DNA of 64,000 bases from Corynebacterium ciconiae DSM 44920 (GCF_030440575.1 NZ_CP047189.1:1116001-1180000), one strand, 5' to 3'; shown: positions 36,646 through 45,919, counted from the stretch's first letter. Translations and numbers: made by a program. Notes: generated by a model not told the origin, from the letters alone.

Positions 36646-36894
36646 ATGAAGATTTTCGCCCCCTTCGCCGGCATCGTGCGCTTCACAGTGGAGCCGGGCC
36701 AGCATGTGGCCACCGGAGATGAGCTCGCCATCATCGAGGCCGTGAAGCTCGAAACCGCGGTGCACGCCCCAGGGCCTGGGGTAGTGGGCGCGATCGCAAT
36801 CGAGAATTTCGGCGATTGTCTCGGCGGCGATGAGCTGCTCGAGCTTCTCGACGCCACCTCCACCGCATCCACCACCGCCACCAAGGAGGCTTAA
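36646..36894 (+). CDS. Free-standing biotinyl/lipoyl-attachment domain
   Basis: An 82-residue protein that is only a biotinyl domain: IFAPFAGIVRFTVEPGQHVATGDELAIIEAVKLETAVHAP... with the modified Lys in EAVKLE instead of the usual AMKM. The N-terminal half has the expected Gly turns. No carboxylase is adjacent, so its partner enzyme is unknown. TAAGCT lies 7 nt before the ATG. rsmD begins 8 nt after the stop and uses an AAGGAGG located inside this gene, so the two are co-translated. Confidence 0.82.
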   Translation: MKIFAPFAGIVRFTVEPGQHVATGDELAIIEAVKLETAVHAPGPGVVGAIAIENFGDCLGGDELLELLDATSTASTTATKEA

Positions 36895-36901
36895 CTACAG
36901 C

Positions 36902-37513
36902 ATGGGTTCCCCTCGTATCGTCGCCGGCTGGGCCCGCGGCCGCAAGCTCGCCGTGCCCGCCAAGGGCACCCGCCCCACCAGTGACCGGGCCAAAGAAGGA
37001 CTGTTTTCCTCTCTGCAGGTGCGCTTCGGCTTCGACAACACCATGGTGCTCGATCTCTTCGCCGGCTCCGGCGCCCTCGGCCTCGAAGCCGTCTCTCGCG
37101 GTGCCCGTGGGGCGGTGTTTGTGGAAAATAACCCGGCCGCAGCCGCGGTGATCCGCCGCAACGCCGAACTGATCCCGCACGCCGATCTGCATATCGAAGA
37201 ACGCGCCGCCTCCAGCTATCTGGCCTCAGCCCCGCGCGAGTTCTTCGACATGGTCATCGCCGATCCTCCTTATGATCTCGCCGATGAGGCCGTCGCCGAG
37301 ATGGTGCGCGCCCTCATCCCGACCCTGCGCGATGGTGCGGCCGTGGTGATCGAGCGCCATATCGACTCCCCAGAAACTGACTGGCCGGCGTGTTTCACCC
37401 CGACCGGGCAGAAACTCAAGAAGCGCACCTACGGCATCGCCCGCATGGACATGGCTGTCTTCGACGCCAGCGCGGTCGACAGCTCTGACATGCCCGCCGC
37501 CCCCAACGCCTAG
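36902..37513 (+). CDS. rsmD: 16S rRNA (guanine-N2) methyltransferase RsmD
   Basis: A 203-residue Rossmann-fold enzyme that methylates G966 of 16S rRNA. SAM site VLDLFAGSGALGLEAVSRGA (about 44-63), catalytic motif ADPPYDL (about 120-126). ATG 36902 is chosen: AAGGAGG lies 12 nt upstream and RIVAGWARGRKLAVP is the family N-terminus; a longer frame upstream would be proline-rich and overlap the biotinyl gene. Confidence 0.92.
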   Translation: MGSPRIVAGWARGRKLAVPAKGTRPTSDRAKEGLFSSLQVRFGFDNTMVLDLFAGSGALGLEAVSRGARGAVFVENNPAAAAVIRRNAELIPHADLHIEERAASSYLASAPREFFDMVIADPPYDLADEAVAEMVRALIPTLRDGAAVVIERHIDSPETDWPACFTPTGQKLKKRTYGIARMDMAVFDASAVDSSDMPAAPNA

Positions 37514-37528
37514 GAGGAGAAGCGCCTC

Positions 37529-38011
37529 ATGCCCACCCGCGCCGTATGCCCCGGCTCCTTCGACCCGGTGACCCTCGGGCATCTCGACATCATCACCCGC
37601 AGTGCCGCAAGCTTCGACGAGGTCGTGGTGCTTATCACTCACAACCCGCACAAGCATGGCATGTTCACCGCCGAGGAACGCGCCCAGTTGGTCACAGAAG
37701 CTACTACGCATCTGCCCAATGTCAGCGTGGACACGTGGACTGGGTTGCTGGTGGACTACACCCAACGCGAAGGCATCGATGTGATCGTCAAGGGGCTGCG
37801 TAGCTCCCTTGACTACGAATATGAGCTCCCCATGGCCCATATGAATAAGCGGCTGTGCGGGATCGACACCTTCTTTTTGCTCACCGAACAGCACTACGGC
37901 CACATCTCCTCCACATTGTGCAAGGAAGTCGCCCGCTACGGTGGGGATGTCTCCAGCATGCTGCCCGAGCCCGTGGCTCAAGCCATGAATGCCAAGCTCT
38001 CGGAAGAATAG
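37529..38011 (+). CDS. coaD: Phosphopantetheine adenylyltransferase
   Basis: A 160-residue nucleotidyltransferase for the penultimate step of CoA synthesis. It shows CPGSFDPVTLGHLDII (the T/H-x-G-H motif), VKGLRSSLDYEYE and the late HISSTLCKEVA. AGGAGGA precedes the ATG. It follows rsmD by 15 nt, a conserved pairing. A reverse family A word (37700-37714) encodes ATTHLP in frame, and a family B word lies 21 nt after the stop. Confidence 0.96.
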   Translation: MPTRAVCPGSFDPVTLGHLDIITRSAASFDEVVVLITHNPHKHGMFTAEERAQLVTEATTHLPNVSVDTWTGLLVDYTQREGIDVIVKGLRSSLDYEYELPMAHMNKRLCGIDTFFLLTEQHYGHISSTLCKEVARYGGDVSSMLPEPVAQAMNAKLSEE

Positions 38012-38031
38012 AAGCCGTAGGCGTCGAGGTG

Positions 38032-38043
38032 GCGTCGATAAGC
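38032..38043 (+). repeat. Family B word after coaD
   Basis: Exact GCGTCGATAAGC located 21 nt after the coaD stop. A degenerate family A word (GTGCGTAGTTAT) follows at about 38074, just before the TauE-like gene. Confidence 0.75.
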
Positions 38044-38094
38044 GCTCGGCACCTCATGGTCGAGCACACCATGGTGCGTAGTTATTGTGGATGA

Positions 38095-38835
38095 ATGCTC
38101 AGTGCGTTCATTATTTTCTTCATTGTGGTGCTTGGCTCACTATTGCAGCGAGTATCCGGCATGGGGTTAGGGCTTATCGCAGCGCCGGTGCTGACTGTGT
38201 TGCTCGGGCCCATCGAAGGCATTCTCGTGCTTAATGTGCTCGCGGTGGTAAATGCGGCGATCACCACCGCCACCGTGCGGCAGTGGGTGGATTGGCGCAT
38301 GTTTAGCATCATCGGATCGGTGCTCGTGCTGGGATCGATTCCCGCCGCCCTGCTCATCCGTGCCGTCTCGGCGGCGTGGCTGATGATTCTGGTGGGCGCA
38401 TTACTGTTGCTCGCGCTGGGAATTGTCACCTATGGCAAACGCTGGGTGCCGCCGGTGTCTGGGGCGCTGCCTGCTGCGATCTCTGGAATCGTGGGCGGAT
38501 TCATGAACACCATCGCTGGTGTGGCTGGACCTGCGATTACGGTGTACGCCAAGGCGAGCGGCTGGGAACAACGCAGCTACGCCGCCACCTTGCAGCCCAT
38601 CTTCATCGTTTCTGGTTTGGTGTCGCTGACCATGAAGCTGGTGCTCGGCGCCGGCAGTCTCGCAAGCACCCCAGTGCAGATATGGCCCGTGGGGCTGGTA
38701 GCGATGCTCATTGGAATCTACCTTGGTGTGCGCTGTGCTCCGCGCATTCCTCGCGACAAAGCCCACCGGCTGGCGCTCTTTTTAGCCACCGCCGGTGGGG
38801 TCTCCGCGCTCATTCGCGGAGTGCTCAGCTTGTAG
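38095..38835 (+). CDS. TauE/SafE-family membrane permease
   Basis: A 246-residue integral membrane protein with seven or eight helices. The first, LQRVSGMGLGLIAAPVL (about 17-33), and the internally repeated ISGIVGGFMNTIAGVAGPAITVY (about 127-149) are typical of this family, which exports or imports sulfur- or carbon-containing organic anions. The substrate cannot be deduced. No clear ribosome binding site precedes the ATG. Confidence 0.8.
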   Translation: MLSAFIIFFIVVLGSLLQRVSGMGLGLIAAPVLTVLLGPIEGILVLNVLAVVNAAITTATVRQWVDWRMFSIIGSVLVLGSIPAALLIRAVSAAWLMILVGALLLLALGIVTYGKRWVPPVSGALPAAISGIVGGFMNTIAGVAGPAITVYAKASGWEQRSYAATLQPIFIVSGLVSLTMKLVLGAGSLASTPVQIWPVGLVAMLIGIYLGVRCAPRIPRDKAHRLALFLATAGGVSALIRGVLSL

Positions 38836-38939
38836 TCGGCACGTAGCGCTGAAAACGCCGCGGCCCCAGGGCACAGTTGATCGGCAGGCAACCGTTGCAG
38901 ATTGCAGGGGGCGCAAATTGCCGCGCAGCGAGGCCTGTA

Positions 38940-38957
38940 ACTCTGATGCGTAGTAGC
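38940..38957 (+). repeat. Complete family A 18-mer at the 3' end of the amino acid ABC operon
   Basis: ACTCTGATGCGTAGTAGC ends 1 nt before the stop codon of the minus-strand ATPase gene. It is one of three copies with the exact 18-mer (others at 11593 and 33522). Confidence 0.85.
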
Positions 38958-38958
38958 C

Positions 38959-39720
38959 CTAGAGAATGGAGGACAGGAACTCTTGGGTGCGCTGCTGCGT
39001 CGGGTTGTCGATCACCTGCTCGGGCGGGCCGGACTCCACCACCACGCCATCGGCCATGAACACCACTTGATCGGCGACTTCCCGGGCAAAGTTGATCTCG
39101 TGGGTGACCACGACCATCGTCATGCCTTGTTCCGCAAGGCGGCGCATGACACCGAGGACTTCGCCCACCAGCTCGGGGTCGAGGGCAGAGGTAGGCTCGT
39201 CGAACAGCATGAGCTTCGGATCCATCGCTACCGCGCGGGCGATGGCGACGCGCTGTTGTTGGCCCCCAGAAAGCTGCAGGGGATAGGCATCGGCCTTCGC
39301 TCCCAGCCCGACCTCGTGGAGTAGCCGCTGGGCCCGTGCTCTCGCCTCGGCTGCGGGTACACCTTTGACCACCATGGGCGCTTCCATAATGTTTTCGATC
39401 GCGGTGCGGTGAGGAAAGAGATTGAAGTTTTGAAACACCATGCCGATATCCGAGCGCTGCCGGGCGGCTTCTTTTTCCGAAATCTCATACAAAGTGTTGC
39501 CGCGTTGGGTGTAGCCGATGAGCTCGCCATCGATGTAGAGCCGGCCGGCGGTGATGCGCTCGAGGTGGTTCAAGCACCGCAGCATGGTGGACTTACCCGA
39601 GCCCGATGGGCCGATGAGGCAGGTGACGCTTCCTTTTTCCACCTGCATGTCGATACCTTTGAGAACCTTTAGCTGCCCGAAGTTTTTCACTACCTTCTGG
39701 GCGTCAACCATGAGTGTCAT
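38959..39720 (-). CDS. Polar amino acid ABC transporter ATPase (GlnQ/HisP type)
   Basis: A 253-residue nucleotide-binding subunit: Walker [10 protein letters not shown] (about 37-45), Q-loop [13 protein letters not shown], signature [14 protein letters not shown], Walker [13 protein letters not shown], and [14 protein letters not shown]. These segments are typical of the polar amino acid uptake group. AAGGAAG lies upstream of the ATG within the permease stop region; the gap to the permease gene is 6 nt. Confidence 0.93.
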   Translation of the reverse strand: MTLMVDAQKVVKNFGQLKVLKGIDMQVEKGSVTCLIGPSGSGKSTMLRCLNHLERITAGRLYIDGELIGYTQRGNTLYEISEKEAARQRSDIGMVFQNFNLFPHRTAIENIMEAPMVVKGVPAAEARARAQRLLHEVGLGAKADAYPLQLSGGQQQRVAIARAVAMDPKLMLFDEPTSALDPELVGEVLGVMRRLAEQGMTMVVVTHEINFAREVADQVVFMADGVVVESGPPEQVIDNPTQQRTQEFLSSIL

Positions 39721-39726
39721 GAGTAG

Positions 39727-40680
39727 TTACTTCCTTTTCGGGGTGTTCGAAGTGGCGACGGTGACATTGTGCGGCGGGACGCCTTCGGCGTCGGCCAGCG
39801 CCGCAAGCTGGCGGGAGGTGAGTTCACGGCTCGAGCCTTTATCAAAGTGCTTCTCCACATAGTGCTGCGCCACCATGAGAATCGAGGTGACCAGCAGATA
39901 CCAGGTGGCGGCTACCAGGAGCAGCGGTACCGGCTCGAAGATCGCATTGGAAATGTCCGTGGCCCGGCCATAGAGCTCACCGGCGTAGGGGATAGCGACC
40001 ACCAAGGAGGTGGTTTTGAGCATGGAGATCAGCTCGTTGCCCGTCGGGGGAATGATGATGCGCATGGCCTGCGGCAGCACAGTCCGGCGCATCGTTTGCC
40101 ACCAGCTCATGCCCAGAGCCTTCGACGCCTCAGTTTGGCCCTCGGGCACCGACTGGATTCCGGCGCGCACGATCTCTGCCATGTAGGCGGACTCGTTGAG
40201 CCCCAAACCAATGACAGCTAGAAAGAAAGCGTTGCGCAGCGCGTCTTCGAGATTAATCTGGAATCCACCCACCCCGATCGAGGAGTAGATCGAGCCCAAA
40301 AGACCCCAGAACACTAGCTGCACATACACGGGGGTGCCGCGGAAGATCCACAAGTAGATCGAGGAGATACTACGCATCACGGGATTGGGCGACATACGCA
40401 GCACCGCGAGAATGGCGCCGAGCACGACACCGATGATCATCGCTAGCACGGTAATAGCCAAAGTGTGCAGGGCGGCGATCGCGATGCGGCGATCCAGGAT
40501 GTAGCGAGCGTAGGTATCCCAACCATAGGCCTCATTGCGCGCCGCAGAGATAATGAACCACACAAAGAGGATGAGCAAGAGTGCGGCGAACGCCCAGCGT
40601 CCGGGGTGACGCAAGGGTTTTGCCACAATGGGGGCAGCGTCGGCGGCAGGGGAGTCCGCGCCAGTAGTGGGGTGAGTCAT
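39727..40680 (-). CDS. Polar amino acid ABC transporter permease (HisM/GlnP type)
   Basis: A 317-residue permease with about five core helices plus an N-terminal extension. The ATPase-contacting loop is EASKALGMSWWQTMRRTVLPQA-like (about residues 183-204), with the family's E-A-x-x-x-L-G pattern, and YLWIFRGTPVYVQL is also typical. Only one permease gene is present, so it probably forms a homodimer. It lies in an operon after the binding-protein gene. Confidence 0.92.
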   Translation of the reverse strand: MTHPTTGADSPAADAAPIVAKPLRHPGRWAFAALLLILFVWFIISAARNEAYGWDTYARYILDRRIAIAALHTLAITVLAMIIGVVLGAILAVLRMSPNPVMRSISSIYLWIFRGTPVYVQLVFWGLLGSIYSSIGVGGFQINLEDALRNAFFLAVIGLGLNESAYMAEIVRAGIQSVPEGQTEASKALGMSWWQTMRRTVLPQAMRIIIPPTGNELISMLKTTSLVVAIPYAGELYGRATDISNAIFEPVPLLLVAATWYLLVTSILMVAQHYVEKHFDKGSSRELTSRQLAALADAEGVPPHNVTVATSNTPKRK

Positions 40681-40835
40681 GAGAAAGTCCTAAAAGTATC
40701 GCGGGGCAGGAAGTGAACTAGCCAATCAAGCCAGATAAAGCGTTGTTGTGGCGCTGCGGGGAGTGCCTTGAGGGAGAGACAGCCGGCGTGATGCACGGGG
40801 CGGAGTCAGGCAGCGGCCGAGCGATGCGTGCTGTA

Positions 40836-41744
40836 TTAGATGGCGGCGCCGTTGATCTTGGCGTTCTCAGCGAGCCCAGAGGATATGCCCCATTGGGTCA
40901 TGATCGTCTCGTAATCGCCAGAATCGATGAGCGACTGCAAGGCGGCAGCAAGCGCTGGGGCAAGCGGAGAACCCTTGTCCACGGGCCAGCCATAGTGTGC
41001 GGCGTCGGTGATGTCTCCGATTAATTCGATCTTGCCTTCGGAGCGTTCCACCGCCCACGCGCTGATCGGTGAGTCGGCAGAAAATGCGTCCGCGCGACCA
41101 AGAACCGCCGCCAGTGCTGCAGAGTCCGAATCGTCATAGGCGAGCATCGTGATGGGTTCCTTGCCAGCTGCCTCGCAGGCCTCGGACCGAGCAGGCACGT
41201 CATCTGATTCGGAAACAGTACCGCGCTGCACCGCGACAGTGAGGCCACAGGCATTGTCGGGATCGATACCGCTGTCCGGGGGAGCAGCCCACTGGATTCC
41301 GGCGGTGAGATAGTCCACGAAATCGTATTTGCGGCGGCGTTCCTCATTGTCGGTCATGCCCGAGGCGCCGAAATCGATGGTGCCAGAGGAAATGGCCGGC
41401 AAGATCATATTGAAATCCTGTTGGCGCACCTCGAGTGTGAGGCCCATGGTGGCGGCGGCCGCACGCGCCAGATCAATGTCGAAACCGATGATCTGGCCGT
41501 GCGAGTCCTTGAACTCGGCAGGAGCGAAGGGAGGATTGGTGGCCAGAGTGATCACGCCTGTGTCGGCAATCTCGGGAGGGACGAGGGCGACGACGTCCGG
41601 GTCTGGTTCCGGTTGAATATCCTGCCAGCCCTCTGGGTGCCCATTTTCCTCATTGACGACGCACGCGCTCACGCCGAAGGCCAGCCCCACCGCGAACACG
41701 CAGGCGCTGAGGCGGGTCGCCAGGTGCGCTGAAAACCTATGCAT
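40836..41744 (-). CDS. Amino acid ABC transporter substrate-binding lipoprotein
   Basis: A 302-residue family 3 solute-binding protein. Signal peptide with lipobox VSAC, then TLATNPPFAPAEFKD, GFDIDLARAAAATMGL and DFGASGMTDNEERRRKYDFVDY, the usual ligand-contacting segments. The amino acid is not predictable. Start: ATG 41744 is preferred to GTG 41753, since TAGGGT lies 7 nt before it. First gene of a three-gene importer. Confidence 0.9.
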   Translation of the reverse strand: MHRFSAHLATRLSACVFAVGLAFGVSACVVNEENGHPEGWQDIQPEPDPDVVALVPPEIADTGVITLATNPPFAPAEFKDSHGQIIGFDIDLARAAAATMGLTLEVRQQDFNMILPAISSGTIDFGASGMTDNEERRRKYDFVDYLTAGIQWAAPPDSGIDPDNACGLTVAVQRGTVSESDDVPARSEACEAAGKEPITMLAYDDSDSAALAAVLGRADAFSADSPISAWAVERSEGKIELIGDITDAAHYGWPVDKGSPLAPALAAALQSLIDSGDYETIMTQWGISSGLAENAKINGAAI

Positions 41745-41777
41745 GATATTCACCCTAGCGCATAAACCTAATAGGGC

Positions 41778-41842
41778 GAAAAAAGACGCCGCGCCTCCCA
41801 GCCGCTCCTAGGGGTAGAAGCGTATGAGGGGAGCGCGGCGCG
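41778..41842 (-). terminator. Terminator of the DUF368 gene
   Basis: On the minus strand CGCCGCGCTCCCC (41828-41840) pairs with GGGAGGCGCGGCG (41787-41799) across a 28-nt loop, followed by TCTTTTTTCG. It separates the DUF368 gene from the amino acid importer. Confidence 0.85.
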
Positions 41843-41854
41843 GAAGGGGTGAGC

Positions 41855-42760
41855 TTAGATAGAGGATTGTGCCTTTCGAGCAGTGAATGTTTCCATCCAT
41901 ACCAAGCCAAGAACAATGAGTGCGCCGAGGATAGCGCAGCCCACCACGGCGAGCACATTGCCGTGTGCGGCCAGCAGATCAGCGGAGTCGTTTTGCCACG
42001 GCCACAGCGCGCGAAGCGAGCCCAGCAGCAGCCCGCTCATAGTGATGAGGGTGAGGGTGCGGTGCTGGGTCAGAAGGTAATTGAGCAGCTTGATAAACAG
42101 CGCGATGCCGGTGACGGCGCCCAAGAAAAATACGCCCATTACCGTGAGATCGCGCTCGTGCACTGCATTGAGTACGGGCTGGTAGAGCCCCAGTGCCAGC
42201 AGTAGGAAGGAGCCGGATACGCCCGGCAGAACCAAGGCGCATACCGCAAACATGGCGGCAAAGAAGTACACCGGCAGGGCAGGATCACTCTGGGTGGCCG
42301 AGGATGTACCGGTGGCAATGAATGTCAGTACGGCGGCGATGGCAAAAGCAACGATGGCGGCCCCACGCTTGCGGCGGGCATCAGCGGAGTCGACCATGCG
42401 CAGCGGAACGAGAATCGAGGCAGCCACCATGCCAAGGAAGAGACCACGGGAAATCTCTGGCTGATTCTCAACGAAGCTCGACATCACTCCAGCCATGAGC
42501 AAGATGGTGACGGCCATTGCGCCCACCAAGGGAACAAGTAAAGCCCAGTCCAAGCTGCGGAAGCGCGTGGCGGCCTCCTTGCGGTCTGTGAACAGCGCTT
42601 TGCAGGCGGCAAGGATGTCATCACCGGCGGCGATGGCCCGCTCGTAGACTCCCACGACGAGGGCGATGGTGCCGCCAGAGACGCCGGGAACTAGCTCTGC
42701 GAGCGCAATGAGTGCGCCACGGAAGGCATTGTTGAGGATTTCGACAGGATTGACTCTCAT
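41855..42760 (-). CDS. DUF368 family polyprenyl-phosphate flippase (PopT-like)
   Basis: A 301-residue membrane protein with about eight to nine helices. Two inverted halves each carry the hallmark motif: LVPGVSGGTIAL (about 22-33) and VLPGVSGSFLLLALG (about 176-190). DUF368 proteins were recently shown to return undecaprenyl phosphate to the inner leaflet (PopT), supporting cell-wall precursor recycling; in mycolic-acid bacteria the lipid is decaprenyl phosphate, so that is the likelier cargo. The frame is open well upstream, but ATG 42760 (MRVNPVEILNNAFRGALI) matches the family start. Confidence 0.85.
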   Translation of the reverse strand: MRVNPVEILNNAFRGALIALAELVPGVSGGTIALVVGVYERAIAAGDDILAACKALFTDRKEAATRFRSLDWALLVPLVGAMAVTILLMAGVMSSFVENQPEISRGLFLGMVAASILVPLRMVDSADARRKRGAAIVAFAIAAVLTFIATGTSSATQSDPALPVYFFAAMFAVCALVLPGVSGSFLLLALGLYQPVLNAVHERDLTVMGVFFLGAVTGIALFIKLLNYLLTQHRTLTLITMSGLLLGSLRALWPWQNDSADLLAAHGNVLAVVGCAILGALIVLGLVWMETFTARKAQSSI

Positions 42761-43005
42761 AGTTAGTGCTGCGACTCGCTTTTCTCGTCTCGTTCGCGGG
42801 GAGTAGCAGAACCGGAGCAGGCGGCGATCAGGGCACGAACTATGTGTGCCTAAACCCATACTTTGCCGCTGCTGGGCGCTGCTGTTGCGACTATACGGCA
42901 GGAACGATGGGGTGGCGAAACGACACACCTGGCAGGTCGAAGGGCGTTATCGGTGTCGGAGGGCCATCACGGGTGAGGCGATTTTCTAAAATTCACGGGG
43001 TGTCC

Positions 43006-43011
43006 TATACT
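43006..43011 (+). promoter_or_regulatory. -10 element of tRNA-Leu
   Basis: TATACT, 11 nt upstream of the mature tRNA 5' end. No convincing -35 is seen. Confidence 0.55.
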
Positions 43012-43022
43012 CACTGTACCGA

Positions 43023-43096
43023 GCCCCAGTAGCCCAATTGGCAGAGGCAACGGATTCAAAACCCGTCCAGTGTGAGTTCGAGTCTCACCTGGGGCA
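43023..43096 (+). tRNA. tRNA-Leu (anticodon CAA), short variable loop
   Basis: A 74-nt cloverleaf: acceptor arms GCCCCAG and CTGGGGC, loop TTCAAAA with anticodon CAA (43057-43059), T arm GTGAG-TTCGAGT-CTCAC. The variable region is only 5 nt, although leucine tRNAs normally have a long arm, and the last pair of the anticodon stem is A-C (43054/43062). CCA is not encoded. Confidence 0.85.
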
Positions 43097-43106
43097 CAGT
43101 GAAGAG

Positions 43107-43153
43107 ATTCTCCCAGCGCATCCACGCGGCGCGCTGGGAGAATTTTCCTTTTC
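43107..43153 (+). terminator. Terminator of tRNA-Leu
   Basis: ATTCTCCCAGCGC (43108-43120) pairs with GCGCTGGGAGAAT (43131-43143), followed by TTTCCTTTT. Confidence 0.9.
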
Positions 43154-43249
43154 CGTATGAACAGCAGCGGCCGCGCCGATGGGCGATATCCGCGCGGTCA
43201 AGGTTGGCCAATCGTGGCGTCGAAAAGCATCTGTCTAGACTGAGACACT

Positions 43250-45919
43250 ATGACTGATCCGACTCCACGCTTGATGCTTATCGACGGCCATTCGATGGCC
43301 TTTCGTGCTTTCTATGCCCTCCCCGCTGAGAACTTTTCCACCTCTGGCGGGCAGCACACGAACGCGGTGTACGGGTTTATGTCCATGTTCTCCTCGTTGA
43401 TGAAAGAGGAAGAACCCACCCACGTCGGTGTCGCCTTCGATGTGGGGCGAACGACCTTCCGCACAGAGCTTTTCCCCGAGTACAAAGCCCAGCGAGAGGC
43501 CGCCCCAGAGGAGTTCAAGGGGCAGGTGGATCTGATCAAAGAGGTGCTTGAGGCCTGCAATATCGTCACGATGGAGCTGGAGAACTACGAAGCCGACGAC
43601 ATCGTAGGAACGATCACCAAGGCGGCAGAGCCTGAAGGGTACGAGATCCTGCTGGTCACCGGCGATCGTGACTATCTGCAGCTGGTCAACGAGCAGACAA
43701 CGGTGCTCTATCCGATGAAGGGGGTGAGTGATCTCAAGCGCTTCACCCCAGCGGCGGTGGAGGAAAAATACGGGCTCACCCCTACGCAGTATCCGGATTT
43801 TGCGGCGTTGCGCGGCGATCCTTCCGATAATCTGCCCAATATCCCCCTCGTGGGCGAAAAGACCGCCGCCCAGTGGATTGTGAAATACGGCTCGCTCGAT
43901 GGCGTGGTCGAGCATGCCCATGAGATCGGCGGTAAACGGGGCGAAAATCTGCGCGAGCGGCTCGATCAAGTTCAGCTGAACCGGGAGCTCACCGGAATGG
44001 TCACTGATCTTTCCTTGGATGTCAGTCCCGATGAGCTCAAGCTGCGCTCCGCCGATGCTGCCGCAGTGGCCGAGCGCTTTGACGCCTTGGAATTCGGCGT
44101 GAACCTGCGCGAGCGTGTTCTTGCCGCGCTGCCCAGCGATGGCGCCGTGGCAGAAGTGGAGCACCAGCAGCGCCGGGAAGCAACACTCGACACGTCAAGC
44201 TCGCTGGCCCAGTGGCTCGCATCCCGCGAGAACCAGCCGATCGCCCTTGCCGTTCGCGGTACCGGGGTAGCCGGTCGCGGAGACATGCACACACTTGCGC
44301 TCGCCGATAGCGAGGGCAGCGCCCAGGTGGCTGAGATAGCCGAGCTGGGCCCAGAAGATGAGCAGGCCCTGGCAGCGTGGCTGGAATCAGACAGCCCCAA
44401 GCTGTTGCACGAGGCTAAAGCCGTGTATCACATGGTGCGCGGCCGAGGCCTAACGCTGCGGGGCATTGCTCATGATGTGGCGATCGCCGCCTATTTGCTG
44501 CGCCCAGGGCAACGTACCTACGCGCTGGGAGACATCTACCAGCGCCACCTGCAGCGCCAGCTCGATCAGGCCGAGAACAGCGGGCAGATGAGCCTGTTGG
44601 ACGATGGCCAATCGGAGCTGCTGGCGGCCGAGGCGGTAGCGATTATGGAGCTAGCCGAGGAACTAACCGAGCAGTTGCAGCAGATTGATAGTTTTGAGCT
44701 CTATCGAGATCTCGAACTGCCTTTGGTGAGCGTGTTGGGCGAGGTCGAGCACACCGGTATCGCCGTGGATATCGACAGCCTTGAGCGCCAGCGTGATTCC
44801 TTCATCTCGCGGGTCGATGCCGAAGTTCAGGCGGCACGGGAAATCGCCGGCGATGACACGTTGAATCTGTCGAGCCCGAAGCAACTTCAAGTGGTGCTCT
44901 TTGACACCCTCGAGATGCCGAAGACGAAGAAAACTAAGACGGGTTATTCCACCGCGGCGAAGGAGATCGAAAATCTCGCCCGCACCCACCCGCATCCTTT
45001 CCTCGACCACCTTTTGGCGCACCGCGAGTACCAGAAGATGAAAACCACACTGGATGGGCTGATCAAGGCGGTGCAGCCGGATGGGCGTATCCACACCACC
45101 TTCAACCAAACGGTCACCTCGACTGGGCGGCTGTCCTCGACGGAGCCGAACCTGCAGAACATCCCGGTGCGCACCGAGGTGGGCCGCGAAATTCGCTCGG
45201 CGTTTGTGGTCGACGAGGAGCACGAGTGCCTCGTCACCGCCGACTACTCCCAGATTGAGATGCGCGTGATGGCGCATCTCTCCGAGGACCCAGGGCTCAT
45301 CGAGGCGTATCGACGCGGCGAGGACCTGCACAATTTTGTTGGTTCTCGAGTCTTCGGTGTGCCCGTGGATGAGGTCACTCCTGAGATTCGCCGCCGAGTG
45401 AAGGCCATGTCCTATGGATTGGTTTATGGACTGTCTGCCTATGGGCTTTCGCAGCAGCTCGACATCTCGCCCGCCGAGGCCAAGGACATCATGTCCACCT
45501 ACTTCGAGCGTTTCGGTGGGGTGAAGCGCTACCTCGACGAGGTCGTTGTTGCTGCCCGAGATGCAAGCTATACCGCCACGCTCTTTGGCCGGCGCCGCTA
45601 TCTGCCCGAGCTGACCTCCACTAACCGCGTCGCCCGGGAGAATGCCGAGCGTGCTGCCCTGAACGCCCCGATTCAAGGCACCGCCGCCGACATCATCAAG
45701 ATTGCGATGTTGCGCGTGCACCAGGTGCTCAATGACCAGCGATTGCGCTCACGGCTACTGCTGCAGGTACACGATGAGCTCGTAGTGGAGGTCGCGCCAG
45801 GAGAGAAGGAGACTGTCATGGCTATTCTGCGCGAGGAGATGGACAAGGCAGTACAGCTGTCCGTTCCTCTGGAGATTTCCGCCGGCGCGGGCGTGAATTG
45901 GGATGCTGCTGCGCACTAA
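43250..45919 (+). CDS. polA: DNA polymerase I
   Basis: An 889-residue repair and Okazaki-fragment polymerase. Domains in order: 5'-3' exonuclease (about 1-290, LMLIDGHSMAFRAFYALP at the start), a degenerate 3'-5' exonuclease domain without the DxE metal ligands (about 300-480), and the polymerase (about 490-889) with motif A VTADYSQIEMR (about 661-671), motif B RRRVKAMSYGLVYG (Lys718, Tyr722) and motif C HDELVVEV. Tyr722 takes the place of the Phe of E. coli Pol I, as in mycobacteria. TAGACT is 8 nt before the ATG. The stop runs into a partial family A word. Confidence 0.97.
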   Translation: MTDPTPRLMLIDGHSMAFRAFYALPAENFSTSGGQHTNAVYGFMSMFSSLMKEEEPTHVGVAFDVGRTTFRTELFPEYKAQREAAPEEFKGQVDLIKEVLEACNIVTMELENYEADDIVGTITKAAEPEGYEILLVTGDRDYLQLVNEQTTVLYPMKGVSDLKRFTPAAVEEKYGLTPTQYPDFAALRGDPSDNLPNIPLVGEKTAAQWIVKYGSLDGVVEHAHEIGGKRGENLRERLDQVQLNRELTGMVTDLSLDVSPDELKLRSADAAAVAERFDALEFGVNLRERVLAALPSDGAVAEVEHQQRREATLDTSSSLAQWLASRENQPIALAVRGTGVAGRGDMHTLALADSEGSAQVAEIAELGPEDEQALAAWLESDSPKLLHEAKAVYHMVRGRGLTLRGIAHDVAIAAYLLRPGQRTYALGDIYQRHLQRQLDQAENSGQMSLLDDGQSELLAAEAVAIMELAEELTEQLQQIDSFELYRDLELPLVSVLGEVEHTGIAVDIDSLERQRDSFISRVDAEVQAAREIAGDDTLNLSSPKQLQVVLFDTLEMPKTKKTKTGYSTAAKEIENLARTHPHPFLDHLLAHREYQKMKTTLDGLIKAVQPDGRIHTTFNQTVTSTGRLSSTEPNLQNIPVRTEVGREIRSAFVVDEEHECLVTADYSQIEMRVMAHLSEDPGLIEAYRRGEDLHNFVGSRVFGVPVDEVTPEIRRRVKAMSYGLVYGLSAYGLSQQLDISPAEAKDIMSTYFERFGGVKRYLDEVVVAARDASYTATLFGRRRYLPELTSTNRVARENAERAALNAPIQGTAADIIKIAMLRVHQVLNDQRLRSRLLLQVHDELVVEVAPGEKETVMAILREEMDKAVQLSVPLEISAGAGVNWDAAAH

